From an uncultured Pelagibacteraceae bacterium (GTDB lineage: Bacteria; Pseudomonadota; Alphaproteobacteria; Pelagibacterales; Pelagibacteraceae), in contig CACILM010000005.1 in assembly GCA_902587515.1 (NCBI GenBank), positions 26,516-90,515 on the forward strand: a stretch of 64,000 nt of DNA, given 5' to 3'. How positions within the stretch are numbered: the first letter of the stretch is position 1; every line of letters starts with the position of its first letter. The position numbers and the translations under genes are program-made. Below are positions 1 through 10,140 of the stretch, piece by piece. Below the pieces are notes generated by a model. It made no database searches and was not told the DNA's origin. It saw nothing but the letters and a program-made list of their open reading frames with translations.

Positions 1-68
1 ACTATTTTTTTTATAATATTTTTATCTATGAGAAAATTTTGACCTAAAGACTTTTTTCCAAACATCAT
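1..68 (-). CDS. rsmA: 16S rRNA dimethyladenosine transferase RsmA (KsgA), 5' end only
   Basis: Only the first codons lie in the window; the gene continues beyond base 1. They read (M)MFGKKSLGQNFLIDKNI, which matches the conserved start of RsmA/KsgA, where the K-x-LGQNFL-x-D segment opens the SAM-binding methyltransferase domain. The family dimethylates two adjacent adenines near the 3' end of 16S rRNA during late 30S maturation. The start overlaps the pdxA stop as ATGA; a second ATG at base 65 is equally possible. Gene order surA-pdxA-rsmA is the common proteobacterial one and supports the call. Confidence 0.85.
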   Translation of the reverse strand, partial: MMFGKKSLGQNFLIDKNIIKKI

Positions 69-1027
69 GAGCCATATTTATTTATAAAGTTTATACATTC
101 AATTAAACTTTTTGGATTTGCTTTATTTTTGAGAATTAGTTCTTTTGCAACTCCGTGATCAGGTGAAACCCTTAAGTATTTTAATCCTAATGTTATATTA
201 ATTGCATTAAACTTAAAGATAGTTTTAAATGGAGTTAAAACTTGATCATGATACATACCAACTACTACATCAAAATTTTTGAAATCGTTTATAAACAGTG
301 TATCAGAAATCAAAGGTCCTTTTACTTTTATCCCTTTTTTTCTTAATTTAATAATAGAAGGCACAATTATCTTTTTTTCCTCAGAACTTTTTCTCATCTC
401 TGCATTATGTGGATTTAAACCAGAAATACCAATAAACGGTTTTTTTTTTAAAAAGCTTTTGAAGAAACTATTTATTGTAATTACTTTATTAATGATTAGT
501 TGAGATTTCAAAACTTTTGGAACAATTTTAACATCCAGATGTGTTGTAATAGGGCTTACCGAAAATTTTTTATTCCAAATTAACATTACCTCAGAATTAT
601 TTTTAATTTTACATTTAGATGCCAAAAACTCTGTTACACCTGTATTCTTTTTCTTTAATAAACTTTTATCTATTGGACAATTGATCATACCTAGAACATC
701 ATTATTCAAAGAAAGTTTATGAGCTAAAATGAGGGATTTTTTAATAAATTTTGATGCTTCTTCAAAAGAAACTTTAAAAGCATCTTTAAATTTTAAATTT
801 ACATCAATTATTTTTAGTGAATTATCATTATTTCTATCGTTTAAATTTTTAACTTTACAAATTTTTGTAGAGTAATTTAATTTTTTAAATTGAGCTTTTA
901 TTAAATTATAATTTGAAATCAAATAGATTTTTTTCTTTTTAATTTTATCTATTTTTTTCCAACTTTTAATTATTAACTCTGAGTTAATACTATTTGGGTC
1001 ACCGCTAACAATAATAATTTTCTTCAT
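65..1027 (-). CDS. pdxA: 4-hydroxythreonine-4-phosphate dehydrogenase PdxA
   Basis: PdxA oxidises 4-phosphohydroxy-L-threonine in the deoxyxylulose-dependent route to pyridoxal phosphate, acting as a cytoplasmic metal-dependent dimer. The 320-residue length is normal. The three metal-binding histidines expected in the family are present, in TTHLD, GLNPHNAE and SPDHGVAKEL, as is GMYHDQ. Two conserved stretches have changed: the N-terminal GDPAGIGPE-type motif reads GDPNSINSE, and the substrate-binding GHTEF reads GVTEF, losing a histidine. The gene sits between surA and rsmA with 4-nt overlaps on both sides, so it is translated from the same operon message. Function is likely retained, but the substituted residues deserve a check. 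Confidence 0.88.
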   Translation of the reverse strand: MKKIIIVSGDPNSINSELIIKSWKKIDKIKKKKIYLISNYNLIKAQFKKLNYSTKICKVKNLNDRNNDNSLKIIDVNLKFKDAFKVSFEEASKFIKKSLILAHKLSLNNDVLGMINCPIDKSLLKKKNTGVTEFLASKCKIKNNSEVMLIWNKKFSVSPITTHLDVKIVPKVLKSQLIINKVITINSFFKSFLKKKPFIGISGLNPHNAEMRKSSEEKKIIVPSIIKLRKKGIKVKGPLISDTLFINDFKNFDVVVGMYHDQVLTPFKTIFKFNAINITLGLKYLRVSPDHGVAKELILKNKANPKSLIECINFINKYGS

Positions 1028-1953
1028 TTGTATTCAATCAAGGAATTGTTTTTTAACTTAGATAAATGGCTTCTTGAAAATAAAGCGAAAAGCTCATTTT
1101 TTTTTTGGTTTATAATTTTTTTTTTTAATTCTTCTGAATTTATTTCATTAACCTTAGTAATTCTACGGTCAGTTAATTTCAAAAATAACAAAGTATCCAA
1201 ATTTTTAATAGGTGGAGAAACTTCTCCAATTTTCAAATTATCTAAAATTTTACTTACTCTAGGAGTTAAACTTTCTTTATTGATCCATCCAATGTTACCA
1301 AAATCTTTTGAAGACATAGAAGCACTAAATTTTAATGCTGTATTCTCAAAACCATTTTCATTAATTTCTTTTTTTATAAAGTCAACCTCATTTTCGTAAT
1401 TTATATTTTTCTCTAAATTAATTTCTATCTCAGAAATTTTAAATTCTGTAACTTCTGAATTTTCCTTTATAAAAATAAGAACTTGCTTATCTATTTCATC
1501 ATTAGAAATTTTTACTTTCTCATTATATATTTTGTACATAAGCTGCTTCCATCCTGTCTCTATCTTAAGCTCATAAACGAATAAATCAAAATTAATTCCT
1601 AGTTTTTGAAATTTTTTTTCAAAGTTATTTATATCATTAGAAGATATAGAAAGAAGCTGATCGTTGACATTTAATGAGTCAATTTTAACATCATATTTTT
1701 TCAACTCATTTTTTTTTATTTCTAAATCAATTAAATAAGAAAGCGCTCTACTTTTATTTTTATCAATATTCGATTGATTAATTTCTTGATTTGAAAGTAT
1801 CAATGAAGTTTTTAATTTATTTTTAAGTTCATAAGATGTTATTATGCTTTCATTAATTTTTACAATTATTTTGTTTTCGATTGCTCTCACATTTTTAAAA
1901 CTGAAGTTTAAAATAATTATTGTTGAAAAAAAAAGAAAATATTTTTTAAACAT
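1024..1953 (-). CDS. surA: SurA-like periplasmic peptidyl-prolyl isomerase/chaperone
   Basis: SurA escorts unfolded outer-membrane proteins across the periplasm to the Bam complex. The protein (309 residues) starts with a signal peptide of about 24 residues (hydrophobic FLFFSTIIILNFSF). It then has a SurA N-domain up to about residue 165 and one parvulin domain (about 170-265), recognised by FGNIGWINKESL and LKIGEVSPPIKNLDTLLFLKL. The E. coli protein is about 430 residues with two parvulin domains; this one has a single copy, as in many alphaproteobacteria. It lies directly downstream of lptD, its best-known client, and starts at the last base of the lptD stop codon. Confidence 0.85.
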   Translation of the reverse strand: MFKKYFLFFSTIIILNFSFKNVRAIENKIIVKINESIITSYELKNKLKTSLILSNQEINQSNIDKNKSRALSYLIDLEIKKNELKKYDVKIDSLNVNDQLLSISSNDINNFEKKFQKLGINFDLFVYELKIETGWKQLMYKIYNEKVKISNDEIDKQVLIFIKENSEVTEFKISEIEINLEKNINYENEVDFIKKEINENGFENTALKFSASMSSKDFGNIGWINKESLTPRVSKILDNLKIGEVSPPIKNLDTLLFLKLTDRRITKVNEINSEELKKKIINQKKNELFALFSRSHLSKLKNNSLIEYK

Positions 1954-4352
1954 TAATTCAAGGCAGGAGTATCAATGCCTCCAAAAGGAGTTAAAGTAAT
2001 TTTAAAGAATATTGAGTTTTCAGCTTCAAGCTCTGAGTCGTTATAGAACTCTCGTCTATACACTAGGCCTGCTCGTAAACAATCATTTATATATTCATAG
2101 CTCAAGTTATAGAACTCTGATGAGTTTGTGATTAAATTACGCTTAGTTTGGAAAGAGAGTATTCCGTTATTTTTGTTATTATAAGTCAATTTAGTTTTGA
2201 AGTAATCTTTATCACCAATATGATTTTTCTCTTGTAAATAATTAAAATCGATATCCAATGCTCCATAATTCATTTTAGCTCCTAAATCGTTATAATTTAA
2301 TTCTTTGTAATTCTGATCTAAAGCAAAATTATAGGTAATATTTACATTTTCATTTATATCAAAATTAGCCACTCCAACTAAATCAGAAAGTTTCTCATCT
2401 AAGCTGCTTTCGCTTGACATTTTTTTGTTTTCCTCATTATTAATTATCTGAGCAATCGAAAAATCTAAACTTTTATCATTATTTTTTATTTCGTAATCTA
2501 TACCTAAAGCGCCCGTAAATCCTGTTTCAAAATTATTTATATGATCTAAACGATCCATACTGAATGCACTTATGGGATTTAATCTAGAGCCAGAATTCTC
2601 TTTTCTCATACCGCCCGGAGCATACCTAGCAAAGATTTTAGGTATTAGAAAATGCTGATTTTTCCCATTATTTTTTTCAAATTTTATTTCAGATTGATAT
2701 CCGAATGCACCGTATATTTCACTTGTAGGATCTTCCTTGTATAAATTTACATTTTTGGTTTCGTAATTTATATTTTTAAAATTACTTAAAAATTTTGATT
2801 TAACACCAGATTTATGAAGAAAGTCTTTAGAACTCCAGCTTAAATCATTAACAATAAAATTTGTTAATTTATTTGTATCATAATTATGTACTTTCAAATT
2901 AGATTGAAGATCTAAACTTCCTAAGCTTTCACTAACAAATAAATTTTTACTTAATGTCATCTCAGGCGCAATATATTCATATTTATCTTCATAATTTTCT
3001 TTCAATGTTTCAAATACACTCGCATTAAAACCAAAAAAAATATCTTCATCTTCATGAGAAAAATCTAAAGAGTTTTCCAAAGTGTCTAGATTGTAATCAA
3101 CTAAATTTGATTTTAACTTGTAAAGTTTTAAGTATTTATCATTTGAAACTGTTTGTAGCGAGAGGCCTAGTGAATTTTCTGAATTATTTTTACCTTTAAA
3201 ATTTTTTACAAACTTAGAAAAAAAATGAGATTTTTTACCTTCAGCTTTATTAATTGTGGTTTCGTTATATCCCTCCGTGTATCCAAAGTCTGCTATGAAA
3301 TTTGAGTTTTTAAATACTTGATGATACTCCCCTGTAAATAAAGGATGCTCATTTGCATACAACTTGGTTGTTAAAGTAAAATTTTTATCATGATCGATAT
3401 CGAAAAAATATGGAACTGATGCCCCAAAACCTAAATTTTTAGAGTCAGAAATACTAGGGACTAAAAAACCTGATCTTCTTTTAACCGAGGGATCTGGATG
3501 AGATAATTTTGGAAAATAAAAAACAGGAAAGTCATAAACTTTTACTACTGCATTGTCATAATAAATAGTCTTTTTCTCACTGTCATGAAACATTTTAGAT
3601 GCGCGAATAGACCAGGGTGGACACTTGTCATTCTTTCTATAATCACAAAGAGTAAAAATACTTTTATTAAACTGAGTTTCTTTTTCATTCATTTTTAATG
3701 TGTTCGCAAATACCCTAGGTTTGTTTTTTTTATTAATTTTAAAATTTCTATCATTTAAATAAGATTTAATATCAGTACCTAAAATTTCTTTTTTCTTTGT
3801 ATCTATATAAATTTGTGAAAATTCATATTTATTCTTTTTATTGTCTATAACTTGTATATTTCCAATTGATTTGAAAATACTATTTTTAGTTTCAAAATCA
3901 AAATTATCTACAAATATTTGATTTTTATCTTGATCAGTAACAATAGTTTTTTTTTCTGAAAAAATTCGTTTTTCAGAATTGTTCAACGTAATGTCAAAGC
4001 TTTCAATAATATATTTTTCAGATGATATGATTTTAGTTGGACCATTTGTTACTAAAATTTTTGTTTTTTCATTGTACTTTGCAAAATTAGTTTTAATGGT
4101 ATTATTTTCCTTATCAATACCTGTAATGTTTTTTCGCAAAATTAAGATTCCGGTGCTTTTATTATATTCAGCTAAATCACTATTAATTTTGTAACCATCT
4201 TCAGTAATTACTTTAACTTCATTCTCAAATAAGGATATCTGATTATTTTTATCTAATGAAATATTTTTTGCTTCAATAAAAATATTTTCTGCTAAAAGTT
4301 TTGAGCTCAAAAATGATAAAAAGAAGAGAAAAAATAAAATTTTATTTTTCAT
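1953..4352 (-). CDS. lptD: LPS-assembly outer-membrane protein LptD
   Basis: LptD is the outer-membrane barrel that, with the LptE lipoprotein, inserts lipopolysaccharide into the outer leaflet. The 799-residue product has a signal peptide (about 1-21, ending SSKLLAE), an OstA/LptA-like jellyroll repeat region (about 22-220, alternating short beta-strands such as NIFIEAKNISLDKNN) and a long beta-barrel domain ending near GGIDTPALN. Cysteines occur in LCDYRKNDKCPPW before the barrel and in NDCLRAG near the C-terminus, which could form the inter-domain disulfides known to be needed in E. coli LptD. Its presence with lptF and lptG shows that the cell makes LPS. The start overlaps the end of lptG by 11 nt. 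Confidence 0.92.
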   Translation of the reverse strand: MKNKILFFLFFLSFLSSKLLAENIFIEAKNISLDKNNQISLFENEVKVITEDGYKINSDLAEYNKSTGILILRKNITGIDKENNTIKTNFAKYNEKTKILVTNGPTKIISSEKYIIESFDITLNNSEKRIFSEKKTIVTDQDKNQIFVDNFDFETKNSIFKSIGNIQVIDNKKNKYEFSQIYIDTKKKEILGTDIKSYLNDRNFKINKKNKPRVFANTLKMNEKETQFNKSIFTLCDYRKNDKCPPWSIRASKMFHDSEKKTIYYDNAVVKVYDFPVFYFPKLSHPDPSVKRRSGFLVPSISDSKNLGFGASVPYFFDIDHDKNFTLTTKLYANEHPLFTGEYHQVFKNSNFIADFGYTEGYNETTINKAEGKKSHFFSKFVKNFKGKNNSENSLGLSLQTVSNDKYLKLYKLKSNLVDYNLDTLENSLDFSHEDEDIFFGFNASVFETLKENYEDKYEYIAPEMTLSKNLFVSESLGSLDLQSNLKVHNYDTNKLTNFIVNDLSWSSKDFLHKSGVKSKFLSNFKNINYETKNVNLYKEDPTSEIYGAFGYQSEIKFEKNNGKNQHFLIPKIFARYAPGGMRKENSGSRLNPISAFSMDRLDHINNFETGFTGALGIDYEIKNNDKSLDFSIAQIINNEENKKMSSESSLDEKLSDLVGVANFDINENVNITYNFALDQNYKELNYNDLGAKMNYGALDIDFNYLQEKNHIGDKDYFKTKLTYNNKNNGILSFQTKRNLITNSSEFYNLSYEYINDCLRAGLVYRREFYNDSELEAENSIFFKITLTPFGGIDTPALN

Positions 4353-5430
4353 TTATTTGTATTACTCCTATTGAGGTAAAAAGCGACAAGGCTATCACTG
4401 GCGCCCAAACAGATAAAATCAAAGGTATTCTGTTCGTTTGTCCTAATGCTAATGATAGATCTTTAAAATAAAAAATCACAACACTAACTAATAGCCCAAT
4501 AATTATATACCTAATATTGTCAGATCTCTTTAAAGTGTTCATTGTTAGTATAGAAGCTAAGCCAGTCATCAAAAATAAAAAGAAAGGCATTGAAAGCATA
4601 GAGTGCAAACTTTGATTAAGAAAAGGTTTGCTGTAGCCGTTGTTAATAAGATTTTTATAATTTAATGCTAAATCTAAGAAAGACATTGTGTCAAAATTTT
4701 TAAATAAACTGTTAATTTTTTCAAAATCGTAAATTGAGTTTATTTTGTACTCTCTAAAATTATTTTTTTCCAAAACACCATTTGTTGGATTAAAAACTAT
4801 AGCATCATTTAAGATCCAAGTATTATTTTCAATATTTACTTTTTCTGAATATATTTTTTCTCTTAAATTAGAATTTTGATCAATATGGAAAATAGTAACA
4901 TCTATCAAATTTTTATCCTCTGGTTTTGCAGCTGTAATAATTCTTTGACCCGATTTTATATTTTCTTTAATCCAAAGACCGTTTTTATTAAATGTCACTA
5001 GGTGATCAATATCTCTTGAATAATTTGATTTTGTTTTTTCATAAAATTTTGACATTGATGAAGTAATAGGATTTACGAAAAGTAAAATTAAACATCCTAA
5101 AAAAAATGAAGTCAAAGCTAAAACAAGAAAAATTTTTAAATTTGAAAAACCAAAAATTTTTAAAGTTAAGAGATCACGACTATTTCTTATTTTCATCATA
5201 AACCACATACTAGAAAGAAAAACAATAAAAGGTAAAATTTTGATTATCATACTTGGGATAAAAATACTTGTGAGCATAAGTGGAACTAATATACTGACAT
5301 CTATATTTTTGAAAAATTCAATTTCTTCAAATAAATTTAAGATCATGCCAAAACAGTAGAAGACAAGAACAAAAATTAAAAACGTTTTTAAAAAATTTAC
5401 TAAAAGATAATTTAAAAAAATTCTATTCAT
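4342..5430 (-). CDS. lptG: LPS export ABC transporter permease LptG
   Basis: This is a YjgP/YjgQ-family inner-membrane permease of 362 residues. There are three transmembrane segments in the first 120 residues, a periplasmic jellyroll domain (about 125-260) and three more membrane segments at the C-terminus. With LptF and the LptB ATPase (not in this window) it extracts LPS from the inner membrane. LptF and LptG are paralogues; the LptG assignment rests on being second in the pair, just before lptD, as in alphaproteobacterial operons. It overlaps lptF by 4 nt and lptD by 11 nt. Confidence 0.85.
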   Translation of the reverse strand: MNRIFLNYLLVNFLKTFLIFVLVFYCFGMILNLFEEIEFFKNIDVSILVPLMLTSIFIPSMIIKILPFIVFLSSMWFMMKIRNSRDLLTLKIFGFSNLKIFLVLALTSFFLGCLILLFVNPITSSMSKFYEKTKSNYSRDIDHLVTFNKNGLWIKENIKSGQRIITAAKPEDKNLIDVTIFHIDQNSNLREKIYSEKVNIENNTWILNDAIVFNPTNGVLEKNNFREYKINSIYDFEKINSLFKNFDTMSFLDLALNYKNLINNGYSKPFLNQSLHSMLSMPFFLFLMTGLASILTMNTLKRSDNIRYIIIGLLVSVVIFYFKDLSLALGQTNRIPLILSVWAPVIALSLFTSIGVIQINEK

Positions 5431-6581
5431 GATTTGAAAGATTCATTAGAAAATTTATAAATTAAATAGGTATATAAAACTAACAATAAAGAAAAGGGCA
5501 TTAAAATAAAAATATATAGAATAAATGTATTGATGCCTGTATATCTTACAGCAAGTTCAGTAAACAATAAAATTATAAAACAACATACAAATACATTTAT
5601 TTTTTGAAAATAGTTTCTTTTAGACTTCACTAAAAGAAACGAACAGATAAGTGATAAAACTGGGATATAGAACGGAATAATGATTCTTCTATTCAATGTG
5701 GATAAAATTTCCTTTTTAAAATCATTATTACAAAAACTTTTTTCCATGGAATTTTTATCAAATAAACATTTTAGAAGAGCAATAGTTGTAGTCTCTTGTA
5801 TTTTTGGTTCTTTAATGGTGGTGTTTCTAAGTGAACTTAAATCAATATTTAATTGTTCAAATTTAATAATCTCATTTTCTAAATTTTTTTTTGTTGATAT
5901 AATTTGGCCATTAAACAATACTAGAGCTTTATCATTTGCTATTCCGCTCTCAGCCAATATTGTTGTAGACTCTATTTTTGAAGTATTTGAAGACAAGTTT
6001 ACTAGATTATTACCTTTATCATGTAAAAAAATATTTTTAAGTTCATTATTAAATTTTTTTTCTACGATAAATGTAAATCCCTTAAAGGAGTCACTGAATT
6101 GTTGTGTTCTTACAGTAGGCACAAATGAACCAAAATTTTCATTGCTTAGAAGAAGTCTAGATTTATTTAAAGCTAAAGGAGTTATAAATGTAGAAAGTAA
6201 CAAATAAAGCATCAACACCATTGATGCTGCCATGAAAAAAAGATTCACTAAATAAATTTTTTTAACCCCTGAGGTCCATAAAATTATAAACTCACTGTCT
6301 TGCTTATGCTTAAATATGAAAATTATCAATGAAAGTAAAAATGACAAAGGAATAAACTTAGGGGCTATACCGAAGAGATTCAAAATTGAATAGTTGAAGT
6401 AAGTGGTAACATCATAACCACTATCAACAATTAAGTCTAAGAAGTTTACCGCTCTTACTGTAAGAGCGATAACTGATAGTCCAAACAATATTATTAGAAA
6501 TGTTTTACAAATTTCAATTAAATAGTTATAATAAATTTTGTTTTGAAGCATTGGAATATCGTATATAAATAGAACATCCAT
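5427..6581 (-). CDS. lptF: LPS export ABC transporter permease LptF
   Basis: First gene of the minus-strand envelope operon, 384 residues, YjgP/YjgQ family. Membrane segments are visible at about 20-45, 65-85, 105-130 and in the last 90 residues, flanking a periplasmic domain rich in short strands. It pairs with LptG to form the transmembrane part of the LPS extractor. The chosen start gives MDVLFIYDIPMLQNK; the internal Met at residue 11 (MLQNKIYYNYL) looks more like the usual LptF N-terminus, so the true start may be 30 nt downstream. The divergent neighbour pepA begins 100 nt away, the usual alphaproteobacterial arrangement. Confidence 0.85.
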   Translation of the reverse strand: MDVLFIYDIPMLQNKIYYNYLIEICKTFLIILFGLSVIALTVRAVNFLDLIVDSGYDVTTYFNYSILNLFGIAPKFIPLSFLLSLIIFIFKHKQDSEFIILWTSGVKKIYLVNLFFMAASMVLMLYLLLSTFITPLALNKSRLLLSNENFGSFVPTVRTQQFSDSFKGFTFIVEKKFNNELKNIFLHDKGNNLVNLSSNTSKIESTTILAESGIANDKALVLFNGQIISTKKNLENEIIKFEQLNIDLSSLRNTTIKEPKIQETTTIALLKCLFDKNSMEKSFCNNDFKKEILSTLNRRIIIPFYIPVLSLICSFLLVKSKRNYFQKINVFVCCFIILLFTELAVRYTGINTFILYIFILMPFSLLLVLYTYLIYKFSNESFKS

Positions 6582-6623
6582 AAATTAAATTCAACTAATG
6601 GTTTAACTATGACTAAATATACA

Positions 6624-6652
6624 TTGAAAACTAACATATTTGGACTTATATC
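6624..6652 (+). promoter_or_regulatory. Candidate promoter for pepA-ndk
   Basis: TTGAAA (6624-6629), a 17-nt spacer and TATATC (6647-6652) lie 30 nt before the pepA start. The spacing is ideal and the -35 element is close to consensus, but the -10 element is only a moderate match. Confidence 0.35.
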
Positions 6653-6660
6653 ACTGACAA
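6633..6660 (-). promoter_or_regulatory. Candidate promoter for the lptF operon
   Basis: On the minus strand TTGTCA (bases 6660-6655) is followed after 16 nt by TATGTT (6638-6633), five and four matches to the sigma-70 consensus. It lies about 50 nt before the lptF start and overlaps the candidate pepA promoter on the other strand. In AT-rich DNA such matches occur by chance, so this is tentative. Confidence 0.3.
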
Positions 6661-6681
6661 ATTAAGGTTTATTAAAAAATT

Positions 6682-8136
6682 ATGGCTTTAAAAATCAATT
6701 ATTTAAAAACAGAGAATAAAAAACCTTCAAACATAGTTTTATTTTCTGACGAAAAATTTAAAATTAGTAGTCTTGAAAGGTATATTGATAAAAATGAAAT
6801 TTCATACATTAGTGATTTACTTAAGACTAGTGACTTAAAAAAAAATTTATTAGTTTTTGAATTAAACTCTAAAAAAAAGATAGTTTTAGTTTCTGTAAAA
6901 GACAAACTAAAAAGCTCAGATATTGAAGGTTTAGGCGCTGAGTTCTACACTCGTATAAATTTAGGGAAAAATAGTGAATATTCAGTAATCTCTGACAGTT
7001 TGAAAAGTAAACATGAAAATTTTTTAAGTTATTTTCTTCACGGTATTAAACTTAAATCTTACTCATTTAATAAGTATAAAACAAAAAAAGAAGACAGAAA
7101 AATATCAATTAATGTAATTGGAAAAAAAAATATACCATCTGCTCAATTAAAATTAAAATTTAAAGCTTTGGAGGAAGGCACTTTTTATGCTAGGGACTTA
7201 GTTTCAGAACCAGGTAATATTTTACATCCAGATGAATATGCCAAAAGAATCAGTTCTTTAAAAAAAGACGGTTTAAAAGTTACTATCTATGATGAAAAAA
7301 AATTAAAAAAACTTGGTATGCATGCTCTGTTAGGTGTTGGTCAGGGAAGTATAAGAGGATCATATTTAGTCACGATGGAGTGGAATGGAAAAAAAAATAA
7401 TTCTAAACCATTAGCATTTGTTGGAAAAGGAGTTTGTTTTGATACTGGAGGTTATTCTTTGAAACCAGCTAGATTTATGGAAGATATGACTTACGACATG
7501 GCTGGATCAGCAACCGTAGTAGGTTTGATGAAAAGTTTAGCATTAAGAAAAGCAAAAATTAACGCTGTCGGTGTAGTTGGGTTGGTAGAAAATATGGTCA
7601 GCGGAAATGCTCAAAGACCAGGAGATATTGTAAAATCATACAGTGGAAAAACTATAGAAGTTTTAAATACAGATGCAGAAGGCCGTCTAGTTTTAGCAGA
7701 TGCTTTAACTTTTACAGAAAAAAGATTTAAACCACAATTTATTGTTGATTTAGCTACTTTGACAGGCGCAATTATTGTTTGTTTAGGCTCAGAATACGCA
7801 GGCCTTTTTTCTAATGACGATAAGTTGTCAAAACAGATATTTAGTGCAGGTGAGCAAGTAGAAGAAAAAGTGTGGAGAATGCCATTACATAAAAATTATG
7901 ATAAGCTTATGAATTCTAAAAATGCTGATATGCAAAATATAAATTATGTAGGTGGAGCAGGGTCCACAACTGCAGCTCAATTTTTACAAAGATTTATTTT
8001 AAATAAAACACCATGGGCACACCTTGATATTGCTGGCATGGCTTTTTCAAAATATGGTGGTGCATTGAATTCAGGCGGCGCAACTGGTTTTGGTGTAAGG
8101 TTGCTAAATAAGTTAGTAGAAGAAAATTATGAGTAA
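6682..8136 (+). CDS. pepA: Leucyl aminopeptidase (M17 family)
   Basis: This is an M17 cytosolic aminopeptidase of 484 residues, the usual length. It removes N-terminal residues from peptides and uses two metal ions in a hexamer. The C-terminal catalytic half shows the family signature NTDAEGRLVLADAL and the metal-binding segments VGKGVCFDTGGYSLK and YDMAGSA, with the catalytic lysine in SLKPA. The N-terminal third is divergent and lysine-rich. PepA can also act as a DNA-binding regulator in E. coli, but nothing here shows that role. The last codons overlap ndk by 8 nt. PepA opposite lptF is standard in alphaproteobacteria. Confidence 0.92.
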   Translation: MALKINYLKTENKKPSNIVLFSDEKFKISSLERYIDKNEISYISDLLKTSDLKKNLLVFELNSKKKIVLVSVKDKLKSSDIEGLGAEFYTRINLGKNSEYSVISDSLKSKHENFLSYFLHGIKLKSYSFNKYKTKKEDRKISINVIGKKNIPSAQLKLKFKALEEGTFYARDLVSEPGNILHPDEYAKRISSLKKDGLKVTIYDEKKLKKLGMHALLGVGQGSIRGSYLVTMEWNGKKNNSKPLAFVGKGVCFDTGGYSLKPARFMEDMTYDMAGSATVVGLMKSLALRKAKINAVGVVGLVENMVSGNAQRPGDIVKSYSGKTIEVLNTDAEGRLVLADALTFTEKRFKPQFIVDLATLTGAIIVCLGSEYAGLFSNDDKLSKQIFSAGEQVEEKVWRMPLHKNYDKLMNSKNADMQNINYVGGAGSTTAAQFLQRFILNKTPWAHLDIAGMAFSKYGGALNSGGATGFGVRLLNKLVEENYE

Positions 8137-8539
8137 TGTAGAGCAAACCTTATCCATAATTAAACCGGATGCTGTGGAAAGAAACTTAACTGAGGAAATA
8201 AAAATAATTTTCAAAAAAAATAATTTACAAATTAAAAATCATAAAAAAATACATATTACTAAAGAGGAAGCGGCTGAATTCTACAAAATTCATCAATCTA
8301 AGCCATTTTATAACGACCTATGCAATTATCTTTCTTCTGGACCGATTGTTGTAATTATATTGGAAGGAGAGGATGCGGTTTTAAAAAATAGAAAAATCAT
8401 GGGCGCTACTGATCCAAATAATGCAGCAGAAAACACTATTAGAAAATTATATGGAATTTCTATAGATAAAAATTCTGTACATGGATCAGATTCTTTAGAA
8501 AACGCAAAGAAAGAAATAGGATTTTTTTTTAATAATTAA
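8129..8539 (+). CDS. ndk: Nucleoside diphosphate kinase
   Basis: Ndk transfers the gamma-phosphate of ATP to other nucleoside diphosphates through a phosphohistidine. The 136-residue product has the expected fold signals: SIIKPDAVERNL at the N-terminus, IMGATDPNNA, and the active-site histidine in NSVHGSDS (about residue 118). It starts inside the last codons of pepA, so translation is coupled. Its 3' end overlaps the convergent purN by 11 nt. Confidence 0.95.
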   Translation: MSNVEQTLSIIKPDAVERNLTEEIKIIFKKNNLQIKNHKKIHITKEEAAEFYKIHQSKPFYNDLCNYLSSGPIVVIILEGEDAVLKNRKIMGATDPNNAAENTIRKLYGISIDKNSVHGSDSLENAKKEIGFFFNN

Positions 8540-9088
8540 TTCTGGAAATCTTCACAATTGCTTCTGGATAAGCAATGTGTTCGAGATTTTGAGTCCTTTT
8601 TTTTAATTCAAATTCGCTAAAATTTGACATTATGTAAAAACTTTTTTGAGTAATAATTCTTCCCCCATCAAGTTTTTCATTTACAAAATGCACAGTGCAA
8701 CCTGTTTTTATCTCTTTTTTTCTTAAAATTCTCTTAAAAGTATTTAATCCTTTAAACTTTGGTAGAAGAGAAGGATGAATATTTATAATTTGTTTTTTAA
8801 ATGATCTTAAAAATTTTTTTGAGATTATTTTCATATATCCTGCTAAACAAATAATATTAATTCCATTTTTTTTTAAATTATTCAAAATTAAATTTTCAAA
8901 ATTTCTTAATTTTGTATTTATGATTAAATAGGGGATTGAGTACTTTTTAGCAAAATTAATCCCCCTCGCTTTAGAATTGTTTGAGATAACTAATTTAATA
9001 GTAATAGGAAAATTATAATCTCTAGAACGTTTTAAAAGATTTCTTAAATTTGATCCTTCTCCAGAAATAAATACACAAGCTTTTTTTT

Positions 9089-9095
<7 letters not shown>
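8529..9095 (-). CDS. purN: Phosphoribosylglycinamide formyltransferase PurN
   Basis: PurN adds the formyl group of 10-formyl-tetrahydrofolate to GAR in the third step of purine synthesis. The 188-residue length fits. SGEGSNLRNLL forms the phosphate-binding loop, INIHPSLLPKFKG carries the catalytic Asn and His, and NEKLDGGRII carries the catalytic Asp. It follows purM with a 7-nt overlap, the widespread purM-purN order, so the two enzymes are co-translated. Confidence 0.94.
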
Positions 9096-10117
<1,022 letters not shown>

Positions 10118-10140
10118 TAATAAAATGATATTTATTTTTT

